64,000 nt of DNA from Streptomonospora mangrovi (GTDB lineage: Bacteria > Actinomycetota > Actinomycetes > Streptosporangiales > Streptosporangiaceae): the NCBI RefSeq assembly GCF_027604915.1, contig NZ_JAJAQC010000035.1:1-64000 (forward strand), given 5' to 3'. This document shows, in pieces, positions 21,000 to 28,699 of the stretch; positions within the stretch are counted from its first letter, which is position 1; every line of letters starts with the position of its first letter. The translations under genes and the position numbers were made by a program. The notes under the pieces were generated by a model. It had not been told where the DNA came from and did not search any database. It saw only the letters and a list, made by a program, of their open reading frames with translations.

Positions 21000-21778
21000 G
21001 CCGCCCCGGCGCGATCGTCCACCCCGACTCCTCGCTGCTGGCCAAGGCCACGGCGGCGCGCATCGTGACGCGGCTGGTCGACGCCCAGACCGCGCAGGGC
21101 TCGGCCTCGATCGTGCTCACCGGCGGCGGCATCGGCATCGCCGTGCTGACCGAGCTGGCCGCCGCCCCGGCGCGCGACGCGGTGGACTGGCGGCGGCTGG
21201 ACGTGTGGTGGGGCGACGAGCGGTTTCTGCCCACGGGCGACCCCGAGCGCAACGAGACCCAGGCGCGGGCGGCGCTGCTGGACCACGTCGGGGTGGACCC
21301 GGACCGGGTTCACCCGATGCCCGCGCCCGACGGCCCCGACGGGGACGACCCCGAGCGGGCGGCCGAGCGCTACGCGGCCGGACTGGCGCGCGCGGCGCGG
21401 CACGAGGACCACTCCCCCGTGCCCGCGTTCGACGTGTGCATGCTGGGGATCGGCCCCGACTCCCATGTGGCGTCGCTGTTCCCCGAGCAGCCCGCGCTGT
21501 ATGAGGAGGAGCGCCCGGTGGTGGCCGTGCGCGGCGCGCCCAAGCCCCCGCCCACCCGGATCTCGCTGACGTTCCCGGCGATCCGCTCGGCCCGGGAGGT
21601 GTGGGTGATCGCCTCGGGCGAGGGCAAGGCCGACGCCGTGCGGCTGGCCCTCAGCGGCGCGGGCCCCACCCAGGTCCCTGCGGCGGGGGCGTGGGGCCGC
21701 TCGCGCACCCTGTTCCTGCTCGACCGCGCGGCGGCCTCCCGCCTGCCCGAGGAACTGGCCCCGCACGGGGTGATGTGA
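20996..21778 (+). CDS. pgl: 6-phosphogluconolactonase
   Basis: 260 residues (DevB/SOL family). Hydrolyses 6-phosphogluconolactone made by Zwf. VLTGGGIGIAVL, WWGDERFLPTGDPERNETQ and GIGPDSHVASLFP (usually DGHTASLFP) are conserved, and ATRISLTFPAI-like PTRISLTFPAIRSA follows. GTG 20996 overlaps the opcA stop (GTGA). Last gene of the pentose-phosphate run. Confidence 0.94.
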   Translation: MSRPGAIVHPDSSLLAKATAARIVTRLVDAQTAQGSASIVLTGGGIGIAVLTELAAAPARDAVDWRRLDVWWGDERFLPTGDPERNETQARAALLDHVGVDPDRVHPMPAPDGPDGDDPERAAERYAAGLARAARHEDHSPVPAFDVCMLGIGPDSHVASLFPEQPALYEEERPVVAVRGAPKPPPTRISLTFPAIRSAREVWVIASGEGKADAVRLALSGAGPTQVPAAGAWGRSRTLFLLDRAAASRLPEELAPHGVM

Positions 21779-21816
21779 CGCGGAGGAGCAGCCGAAGCGT
21801 AGCGGCGCGACGGCAC

Positions 21817-21855
21817 AGCGGCCGGGACCCCATGTTCACGGGGTGCCCGGCCGCT
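21817..21855 (+). terminator. Terminator after pgl
   Basis: AGCGGCCGGGACCCC pairs with GGGGTGCCCGGCCGCT (one bulge) around an eight-base loop, in the gap between pgl and the convergent ArsR gene. Confidence 0.75.
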
Positions 21856-21911
21856 TCGCGTGGTCACCGCCGGGACCAAGCGAACCGAACGGACTGTGGA
21901 GACCAAAGAGG

Positions 21912-22289
21912 TTAAACGCGGCTGTGCCAGAAGCACCGCTCCTCGTCCTCCGCGACCCCCGCGCGGCCCTTCCTCCGCCCCTCCTCGATGGCGAGGTCCA
22001 GCAGGCCCGGGAAGCGCCGGTCGAGTTCGGCTCGGCGGAGGTCGTTGCGGCGGCGCGTGCCCTCGTCCCACTGGCGCAGCAGGCCGGCCTCGCGCAGGAC
22101 GCGGAAGTGGCGGCTGGCCGCCGACTTGCCCACGGGCAGGGCGAAGCGTCCGCACGGCAGGCCGGGGTGGTCGGCCAGGGTGGCGACGATGCCGAGGCGC
22201 ACGGGATCGCTCAGCGCCGCCATGACGCGGGCGAACTCCAACTCGCGCTCCTCGGGGTGGTCGAGCGGGGTCGAGGTGCGGCTGGGCAT
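21912..22289 (-). CDS. ArsR-family transcriptional regulator
   Basis: About 125 residues. Winged helix with ALSDPVRLGIVATLAD and KSAASRHFRVLREAGLLRQ as recognition helix, then a basic wing. The single late Cys is not a metal site. ATG 22289 gives MPSRTS. It is divergent from the flavin oxidoreductase gene and the two share an upstream region with inverted repeats, so it likely represses that gene and itself. Confidence 0.88.
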   Translation of the reverse strand: MPSRTSTPLDHPEERELEFARVMAALSDPVRLGIVATLADHPGLPCGRFALPVGKSAASRHFRVLREAGLLRQWDEGTRRRNDLRRAELDRRFPGLLDLAIEEGRRKGRAGVAEDEERCFWHSRV

Positions 22290-22322
22290 CCCTCGATTAT
22301 GGCACCGCCCTATGGCGCGCGC

Positions 22323-22346
22323 CATGTTCACATCCTCACGAACATG
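22323..22346. promoter_or_regulatory. Inverted repeat in the ArsR/oxidoreductase divergent region
   Basis: CATGTTC at 22323-22329 mirrors GAACATG at 22340-22346. A second pair, CATCCTCAC (22331-22339) and GTGAGGATG (22387-22395), overlaps the oxidoreductase start region. Either could be the operator of the ArsR protein. Confidence 0.5.
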
Positions 22347-22399
22347 GAGTAGCTTCGCCTCCAGACGGCAGCGGAGCTACGACCGATGTGAGGATGCCG

Positions 22400-23341
22400 A
22401 TGAGCCAGCAGCAGACGCCCCCGCAGACCGACCCGGCCGCCCTCAAGGAGCGGATCGGCCCCTACGGGGTGTGGCTGGGGTCCACCCTCTTCGCCGCGCC
22501 CGCCGCCACCCTGCGGCGCGCGGCGGCCGAGATCGAGGACCTGGGCCTGGGCGCCCTGTGGTTCGGCGGCGACTACCCCGGCGGCACCGAGGCGCTGTCG
22601 AAGGCGGCGGTGCTGCTGTCGGCCACCCGGCGCCTCACCGTGGCCACCGGGATCGCCAGCATCTGGTCGCGCGACGCCATCCTCGCCACCACGGCCGCCG
22701 ACACCCTGGCCGACGCCTGGCCCGACCGGTTCGTGCTCGGCCTGGGCGTCAGCCACGCGCCCCTGGTGGCCGCGCGGGGCCGCACCTACGCCAAGCCGCT
22801 GACCGCCGTGCGCGAGTACCTCGACGCCATGGACGCCGCCGCCTCCTACGCCGCCCCGCTGCACGCGCCCGTGCCCCGGGTGCTGGCCGCCCTGCGGCCC
22901 CGCATGCTGGAACTGGCCCGCGACCGCGCCCAGGGCGCCCACCCCTACTTCACCACCCCCGAGCACACCGCCAAGGCGCGCGCGGTGCTCGGCCCCGACC
23001 CGCTGCTGGCGCCCGAGCAGGCGGTCGTGCTCACCACCGACCCCGCGCACGCCCGCACGCGCGGCCGCGAGTACACCGCCATCTACCTGTCGCTGCCCAA
23101 CTACGTCAACAACCTGCGCGAACTCGGCTGGAGCGACGCCGACCTCACCGCCGAGAACGGCACCGGCAGCGACGCCCTGGTCGACGCCCTGGTGGCCTGG
23201 GGCGACGCCGCCGCCGTCGCCGAGCGGGTGAACGCCCACCGCGCGGCCGGCGCCGACCACGTCAGCGTGCAGCCGCTGGCGCCCACCGTCGAGGAGCAGA
23301 CCGCCCAGTTGCGCGAACTGGCCCCGCTGCTGCGCGCCTGA
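22400..23341 (+). CDS. LLM-class (luciferase-like) flavin-dependent oxidoreductase
   Basis: 313 residues, TIM-barrel luciferase-like monooxygenase fold; probably F420- or FMN-dependent. GVWLGSTLF, AAEIEDLGLGALWFGGD, TRRLTVATGIASIWSRD and the family-typical PDRFVLGLGVSHAPLV are visible. It resembles the TIGR03620 F420-dependent group, an assignment from memory. ATG 22400 has GTGAGG six bases upstream. The substrate is unknown; the divergent ArsR gene is the likely regulator. Confidence 0.87.
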   Translation: MSQQQTPPQTDPAALKERIGPYGVWLGSTLFAAPAATLRRAAAEIEDLGLGALWFGGDYPGGTEALSKAAVLLSATRRLTVATGIASIWSRDAILATTAADTLADAWPDRFVLGLGVSHAPLVAARGRTYAKPLTAVREYLDAMDAAASYAAPLHAPVPRVLAALRPRMLELARDRAQGAHPYFTTPEHTAKARAVLGPDPLLAPEQAVVLTTDPAHARTRGREYTAIYLSLPNYVNNLRELGWSDADLTAENGTGSDALVDALVAWGDAAAVAERVNAHRAAGADHVSVQPLAPTVEEQTAQLRELAPLLRA

Positions 23342-23360
23342 CCTCCCCGCCCGCGCCAAG

Positions 23361-23402
23361 CGGCGCCCGCACCCCCGAGCCCATGAGGGGGTGCGGGCGC
23401 CG
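23361..23402. terminator. Bidirectional terminator hairpin
   Basis: A perfect 16-base stem (CGGCGCCCGCACCCCC / GGGGGTGCGGGCGCCG) with a ten-base loop, between convergent genes. Confidence 0.85.
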
Positions 23403-23434
23403 CCGCTGTGGTGCGACCCGCCGAGGGGCGGGCC

Positions 23435-24718
23435 TCACTCGTCGCCGGTGGCCTCCTCCACCTCCGACATCCACTGCTCGGCGGCCTCCTCGGGGCCGAT
23501 CTCGCCGAACATCAGGTCCTCGTTGACGCGCTTGGTGATGTCCACGACCTCACCCGCGCCGATGGGCGGCGGCGGGACCGCGCCGGCGACGTCGGGCTCG
23601 ATCTCGTCCAGGAAGTCGGCGCCCAACTGGTCGGCCTCGGGGAGCTGGTCGCGGATCTGCTCGCGGACCTCGGTGTTGGCCGGCAGGCCGCGGTCGGCCA
23701 GGATCAGCTCGGCCGCCTCGGGGTCGTTGAGCAGGTAGTCCACGAACATGGCCGCCTCCTCGGGGTGCTCGGTCTCCGCGGAGATGGAGTAGAACATCGC
23801 CGGCTTGAAGAACGTCCCGGCCTGCTCGGACTCCGCCTCGCCGGGGAACCGCAGCAGCTCCAGGTCGCGCCCGGCGGTCTCGGCCATGGCGCCGAGCTGG
23901 TTGGTCCAGAACGCCGCCATGGCGCCCTCGTTGGTGGCCAGCACCGACAGGTCGGGGCCGCCCGACTCGTACTCCACGCTCTCGGCCGCGCCGGGCGCGC
24001 CGCCCTCCTCGTGCAGGCGCCGCATCAGCTCCCAGTACTCGGTCATGGTGGCGGTGTCGAAGGCCAGGTCGCCGTTCTCGTCGTAGAGCTGCTCGCCGCG
24101 CTGGCGGGCGAAGATCTGGAAGCTCTGCTCGTTGAAGGCGGGCGTCTGGCTGCCGACGACCTCGCCGTCGGTGGCCTCGGAGATCTCCACGGCCGTGTCG
24201 ACGTACTCCTCCCAGGTCCAGGTCTCGTCGTCGGGCATCTCCACGCCCGCCTCCTCGAACGCCTGGGGGTCGGCCATGATCGTGAACGCGTTCACCCCGG
24301 TGGGGGCGCCGTGGAGGGCGCCGTCCAGCTCGCCGCCGGGCATGACCAGCTCGTCCAGTTGGGAGGTGTCGAGCTGGTCGGAGACCTCGTTGAGGTCCAG
24401 CAGCGCGCCGCGGTCGGCGTACTCGCGCAGGTAGCGCTCCTCCTGGGTGATGATGTCGGGAGCGTCGTTGGCGGCGGTGTTGGTGGCCAGCCGGTCCCAG
24501 TAGCTCTCCCAGTCGGTGTACTCGCCCTCGATGCGGATGTTGGGGTGGGCCTGCTCGAAGCGCTCGATGACCTCCTGGGTGGTGGCGTGCCGGTCGTCGG
24601 CGCCCCACCAGGAGAACCGCAGCTCCACCACCTCGTCCTCGCCGGAGCCGCCTCCGCAGGCGGTCGCGGCCAGCACCAGCGCGGCGATCCCCGCCGCCGG
24701 CCGAAGACCTTTTCGCAT
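23435..24718 (-). CDS. Sugar ABC transporter substrate-binding lipoprotein
   Basis: 427 residues, family-1 extracellular solute-binding protein. Signal peptide ends in the lipobox LAATAC followed by Gly/Ser-rich linker. The mature part fits the MalE-like fold: VELRFSWWGADDRH, TQEVIERFEQAHPNIRIEGEYTDW, then a DAPDII strand. It would capture an oligo- or monosaccharide and pass it to the two permeases encoded upstream. Within this operon the order is permease, permease, binding protein. No ATPase gene is present, as usual in actinomycetes where a shared MsiK serves many importers. Confidence 0.93.
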   Translation of the reverse strand: MRKGLRPAAGIAALVLAATACGGGSGEDEVVELRFSWWGADDRHATTQEVIERFEQAHPNIRIEGEYTDWESYWDRLATNTAANDAPDIITQEERYLREYADRGALLDLNEVSDQLDTSQLDELVMPGGELDGALHGAPTGVNAFTIMADPQAFEEAGVEMPDDETWTWEEYVDTAVEISEATDGEVVGSQTPAFNEQSFQIFARQRGEQLYDENGDLAFDTATMTEYWELMRRLHEEGGAPGAAESVEYESGGPDLSVLATNEGAMAAFWTNQLGAMAETAGRDLELLRFPGEAESEQAGTFFKPAMFYSISAETEHPEEAAMFVDYLLNDPEAAELILADRGLPANTEVREQIRDQLPEADQLGADFLDEIEPDVAGAVPPPPIGAGEVVDITKRVNEDLMFGEIGPEEAAEQWMSEVEEATGDE

Positions 24719-24735
24719 GGTCGGGTTCCTTTCGG

Positions 24736-25599
24736 TCACTTGATTCCGGTGGTCGCGATGCCGCGCACGAGGTAGCGCTGCCCGGCGAGGAAGAAGCCGA
24801 AGATCGGGCCGAGCGCGACCGCCGACATCGCGAACAGCGGGCCCCAACTGGTCTGGCTCTGGGAGTCGACGAAGGTCCGCAGCGCGACGGGGACGGTGTA
24901 CATCTCGGGGTCGGTCAGGAAGATGAGCTGGCTGAAGAAGTCGTTCCAGGTCCAGATGAACGTGAAGATCGCGGTGGTGGCCAGCGCCGGCATGGACAGC
25001 GGCAGCACGATCCGCAGGAAGATCCGGGCGTGCCCGCAGCCGTCGATGCGCGCCGCCTCGTCCAGGTCGCGCGGCAGGCCGCGGATGAACTGCACCATCA
25101 GGAAGATGAAGAAGGCGTCGGTGGCCAGCAGCTTCGGCACGATCAGCGGGTAGTAGGTGTTGATCCAGTCCAGGTTGGCGAACAGGATGTACTGCGGCAC
25201 GATCACCACGTGGATCGGCAGCATGATCGTGGTGAGCATGATCCCGAAGAACAGCCGGCGGCCGCGGAACTCCAGGCGGGCGAACGCGTAGGCGGCCATG
25301 GAGCAGGCCAGCAGGTTGCCCACGATCGAGCCGGCCACCACCACCAGCGAGTTCCAGATGTAGTGGTGGAAGGGGTACTCCAGCGCGGTCCAGCCCTCGG
25401 GGTAGTTCTGCGGGACGAACGTGCGCGGGATGAGGCTGGGGTCGCTGAAGATCTCCGAGGTCGGCTTGAACGAGCTGGAGACCATCCACAGCAGCGGATA
25501 CAGCATGGCCAGGCCGAACGCGATCAGCGCCGCGTGGGTGAGCAGGCGCCGGCGGCGGCCGAACATGCGGGGGGCGGCGGTGTGCGGCTTAGTCACCAT
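24736..25599 (-). CDS. Sugar ABC transporter permease (MalG type)
   Basis: 287 residues with six membrane helices and the EAA loop DEAARIDGCGHARIFLRIVLPLSMPAL near residue 190, which docks the ATPase. It begins inside the end of the other permease (11-base overlap) and ends 17 bases before the binding-protein gene. Confidence 0.94.
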   Translation of the reverse strand: MVTKPHTAAPRMFGRRRRLLTHAALIAFGLAMLYPLLWMVSSSFKPTSEIFSDPSLIPRTFVPQNYPEGWTALEYPFHHYIWNSLVVVAGSIVGNLLACSMAAYAFARLEFRGRRLFFGIMLTTIMLPIHVVIVPQYILFANLDWINTYYPLIVPKLLATDAFFIFLMVQFIRGLPRDLDEAARIDGCGHARIFLRIVLPLSMPALATTAIFTFIWTWNDFFSQLIFLTDPEMYTVPVALRTFVDSQSQTSWGPLFAMSAVALGPIFGFFLAGQRYLVRGIATTGIK

Positions 25600-26548
25600 A
25601 AAAGACCCAGTACTTGGAGGCGAGGAAGTTCACGGCGGTGAACCCGGCGATGATCGCGAGCAGCAGCCACGCCATGGCCGAGGCGTAGCCCATGTCGAAG
25701 TTGCCGAACCCTTCCTGGTACAGGTAGAGCGTGTAGAACATGGTGGCGTCGGAGGGGCCGCCCGTTCCGCCGCTGACGATGAACGCCTGGGTGAAGGTCT
25801 GGAAGGCGTTGATCATCTGGAGCACCAGGTTGAAGAAGATGATCGGCGTGAGCAGCGGGACGGTGATGGAGAAGAACCGCCGCACCGGGCCGGCGCCGTC
25901 CACGGCGGCGGCCTCGTGGTACATCACGGGGATCTGGCGCAGTCCGGCCAGGAAGATCACCATCGGCGCGCCGAACGTCCAGACGTTGAGGATGACCAGG
26001 GTGCCCAGGGCGTAGTCGGGGTGGGAGACCCAGCCCTCGCCCTGGATCCCGAAGAACGCCAGCACCTGGTTGATCAGGCCGTCGGCGCCGAACACCCGGC
26101 GCCACAGGATCGCGATGGCCACGCTGCCGCCCAGCAGCGAGGGCAGGTAGTACACCGACCGGTAGAACGCCAGGCCGCGCACACCGCGGTCCAAGACCAT
26201 GGCCAGCGCCAGGGCGAGCGCCAGTTGCAGCGGCACCGACACGAACACGTAGGTGAACGTGACGCCGAGCGAGGTGTGCAGCCGCTCGTCGCCGACCATG
26301 CGGACGTAGTTCTCCAGGCCCACCCACTCCGGGTCGCCGATGAGCGAGTAGTCGGTGAAGGAGTAGTACAGCGAGGCCAGGATCGGGCCGACGGTGATGG
26401 CGATGAGGCCGACGAACCAGGGGGCCAGGAACACGTAGGCGGCCAGGCCGTCGCGGCGGCGCAGCCGCGAGACGCGGCGCCGGCGCGGGCGGGGCGGCGG
26501 GGGCTCGGCCCCGGGCGGCGCGGTGCGCTCTCGGGTGGCCCCGATCAC
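25589..26548 (-). CDS. Sugar ABC transporter permease (MalF type)
   Basis: 319 residues with a Pro/Arg-rich head, six membrane helices and the EAA loop HEAAAVDGAGPVRRFFSITVPLLTP. The GTG start has AGGAG 12 bases upstream. First gene of the importer operon; a LacI-type site lies about 190 bases upstream. Confidence 0.93.
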   Translation of the reverse strand: MIGATRERTAPPGAEPPPPRPRRRRVSRLRRRDGLAAYVFLAPWFVGLIAITVGPILASLYYSFTDYSLIGDPEWVGLENYVRMVGDERLHTSLGVTFTYVFVSVPLQLALALALAMVLDRGVRGLAFYRSVYYLPSLLGGSVAIAILWRRVFGADGLINQVLAFFGIQGEGWVSHPDYALGTLVILNVWTFGAPMVIFLAGLRQIPVMYHEAAAVDGAGPVRRFFSITVPLLTPIIFFNLVLQMINAFQTFTQAFIVSGGTGGPSDATMFYTLYLYQEGFGNFDMGYASAMAWLLLAIIAGFTAVNFLASKYWVFYGD

Positions 26549-26736
26549 GCGGCCGGCTCCTCACGGGAGGGGGCGCGCGGTGCGGCCGGGGGTGGGCTGG
26601 GGGGTGTGTGCATGGGCTCTACCGTCCTCACGTCTGCCCGGAGGCGGACGAACGCAACGTGGGGTGCGGGGGTCGTGCGGGGCCGGCCGCGAGAGGCGGG
26701 TCGCGGTCGCACCGCCAGGTGGTCGAGTCGGGTTCT

Positions 26737-26750
26737 GGTAAGCGCTATCC
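26737..26750. promoter_or_regulatory. LacI-family operator, importer side
   Basis: GGTAAGCGCTATCC, a near match to the LacI/GalR half-site pair around a central CG (consensus like GGTAAGCGCTTACC). Confidence 0.65.
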
Positions 26751-27107
26751 ACGATCGGATGAACGGTTTTTAACACCGTGGAGATACGCCGTCAATGGAG
26801 GGGTGACGCCCGATCGACGGCCGCGCGCGCCGGAATTTCCCGTGGCAGCGGCCCCTTGCTGGGCGGACGTCGAAAATTGCGAAGCGCGGAACCGGTTGGG
26901 AAAATCCCGGGCGCCACCCCGGCCGCGCGGGCACCGTGTCCCGATCGTTGCGGAATACCGCTGGCAATCGCTTCCCGGACGTGGTGCCCGCCTCCGCGCC
27001 GACACCCCCGGCGGCGGGTCCGCGTCCCTACAGGGCGTACCTGGGCAAACGCCGATTCGACGCGCGTTCGACGGCGGCGCCGGGCACGCACCGGTGGACC
27101 CGTCGCG

Positions 27108-27121
27108 GGAAAGCGTTTACC
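27108..27121. promoter_or_regulatory. LacI-family operator, dehydrogenase side
   Basis: GGAAAGCGTTTACC, ending nine bases before the GTG of the dehydrogenase. At this place bound repressor would block initiation. Confidence 0.65.
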
Positions 27122-27129
27122 GTTGGAGT

Positions 27130-28479
27130 GTGACCGACGCGACCGCACACGCCGACCAGGCCGTTCCCGCCACCGCCCCCCAGCCGCGCCGCTTCGCCGT
27201 CGTGGGCACCGGCGCCCGCGCCCGGATGTACACCACCGCCCTCGTCTCCAGCCACACCGCCACCGCGCGCCTTGTGGCCCTGTGCGACACCAACCGCACC
27301 CGCATGGCCGTGCACAACGACATCGTGCGCGCGCACGGGCTCGACCCCGTCCCCGAGTACCCCGCCGAGGCGTTCACCGACATGCTGCGCGCCGAACGCG
27401 TGCGGGAGGTCGTGGTGTGCACCGTGGACCGCACCCACGCCGACTACATCTGCGCCGCGCTGGAGGCCGGCTGCGACGTGGTCACCGAGAAGCCGATGAC
27501 CGCCGACGCCGAGGGCTGCCGCCGCGTCCTCGACGCCCAGCGGCGCACCGGCGGCCGGGTCAACGTCGCTTTCAACTACCGGTTCAACCCGGTGCACCGC
27601 CGGGTCCGCGAGATCGTCGCCGCCGGCGAGATCGGCGAGGTGGGGTCGGTGCACTTCGAGTGGCTGCTGGACCTGCGCCACGGCGCCGACTACTTCCGCC
27701 GCTGGCACCGCGAGAAGGCGAACTCCGGCGGCCTGCTCGTGCACAAGGCCAGCCACCACTTCGACCTGGTCAACTGGTGGATCGGCAGCGCGCCGCGCAC
27801 CGTGTTCGCCTGGGGCGACCTGTTCTTCTACGGCGAGCACAACGGCCGCCGCCGCGAACTGGCCGCCGACTACGAGCGGGCGCACGGCGCGCCGGCGGCG
27901 CAGGAGGACCCCTTCGCGCTGCACATCGCCGACAGCGACGACATGGCCCGGCTCTACCTGGCGGCCGAGCACGAGGACGGCTACCGGCGCGACCAGAACG
28001 TGTTCGGCCCCGGGATCACCATCGAGGACGACATGTCGGTGCTGGTGCGCTACGCCTCGGGCGCCACGCTCAGCTACCACCTGGTGGCCTACTCCCCCTG
28101 GGAGGGCTACCGGGTGGCGATCACCGGCAGCCGCGGCCGCCTGGAGCTGGACGTCACCGAGAGCCCCCACACCGCCCCCGGGCGCACCGAGGCGGCCCCG
28201 GTGCGGGGCATGCCCGCGCCCAAGGAGAACACCACCGCCCGGCTGCTGCTGCGCCGGCACTGGCAGCCGCCCGAGGAGGTCGAGGTGGCGGTGGGCGAGG
28301 GCTCCCACGGCGGCGGCGACACCCACCTGCTGGACACCCTGTTCGGCGCCACCGGGCTCCAGCCGCGCCCCACCCACACCGACGGCGCCAACGCGCTGCT
28401 GACCGGGCTGGCGGCCAACGAGTCGATGCGCACCGGGCTGCCGGTGGACGTGGCGCGCCTGCTGCGCGGCCGGGACTGA
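27130..28479 (+). CDS. Gfo/Idh/MocA-family oxidoreductase
   Basis: 449 residues. Rossmann head FAVVGTGARARMYTTAL for NAD(P), followed by the family EKP motif (VVTEKPMTADAEG) with its catalytic-pocket lysine, and the GGLLVHKASHHFDLVNWW segment with the H-x-x-x-D pair. Likely oxidises or epimerises the sugar brought in by the divergent ABC importer. The GTG start has only a very close GGAG, so the mRNA may be leaderless; shared LacI-type sites suggest joint induction. Confidence 0.88.
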   Translation: MTDATAHADQAVPATAPQPRRFAVVGTGARARMYTTALVSSHTATARLVALCDTNRTRMAVHNDIVRAHGLDPVPEYPAEAFTDMLRAERVREVVVCTVDRTHADYICAALEAGCDVVTEKPMTADAEGCRRVLDAQRRTGGRVNVAFNYRFNPVHRRVREIVAAGEIGEVGSVHFEWLLDLRHGADYFRRWHREKANSGGLLVHKASHHFDLVNWWIGSAPRTVFAWGDLFFYGEHNGRRRELAADYERAHGAPAAQEDPFALHIADSDDMARLYLAAEHEDGYRRDQNVFGPGITIEDDMSVLVRYASGATLSYHLVAYSPWEGYRVAITGSRGRLELDVTESPHTAPGRTEAAPVRGMPAPKENTTARLLLRRHWQPPEEVEVAVGEGSHGGGDTHLLDTLFGATGLQPRPTHTDGANALLTGLAANESMRTGLPVDVARLLRGRD

Positions 28480-28496
28480 GCCGCGCCCGCCCGCCG

Positions 28497-28527
28497 CCGG
28501 TCCCGCCCCCGGCGGGGGCGGGACCGG
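28497..28527 (+). terminator. Terminator after the Gfo/Idh/MocA gene
   Basis: Perfect 14-base stem CCGGTCCCGCCCCC / GGGGGCGGGACCGG with a three-base loop, 17 bases after the stop. Confidence 0.85.
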
Positions 28528-28660
28528 TGTCCCGGCGGTGTCCCCGGGTTCGCGATGCCCTCGGCGGGCGCGCGGTGCGCTCTGCTGGTCGCAGAGTCGT
28601 CGGGGCGGTCGTGGTGCTATGCCCTCAGCGGGCCGGCACCAGCGCGGGACGGGGCGGAAG

Positions 28661-28691
28661 TCCCGGCGGCCGGGGTCACGGGCCGCCGGGA
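28661..28691 (-). terminator. Terminator at the end of the CRISPR-Cas operon
   Basis: TCCCGGCGGCC and GGCCGCCGGGA form an 11-base perfect stem just past the stop of the last cas gene. Confidence 0.65.
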
Positions 28692-28699
28692 CGCGGGGG

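Larger units (their letters stand above)
26549..27129. other. Control region between the divergent sugar importer and dehydrogenase genes
   Basis: 581 bases, AT-richer than the genes. It holds two LacI-type operator sequences (26737-26750 and 27108-27121). No regulator gene lies within it, so the LacI-family protein must be encoded elsewhere. Confidence 0.6.
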
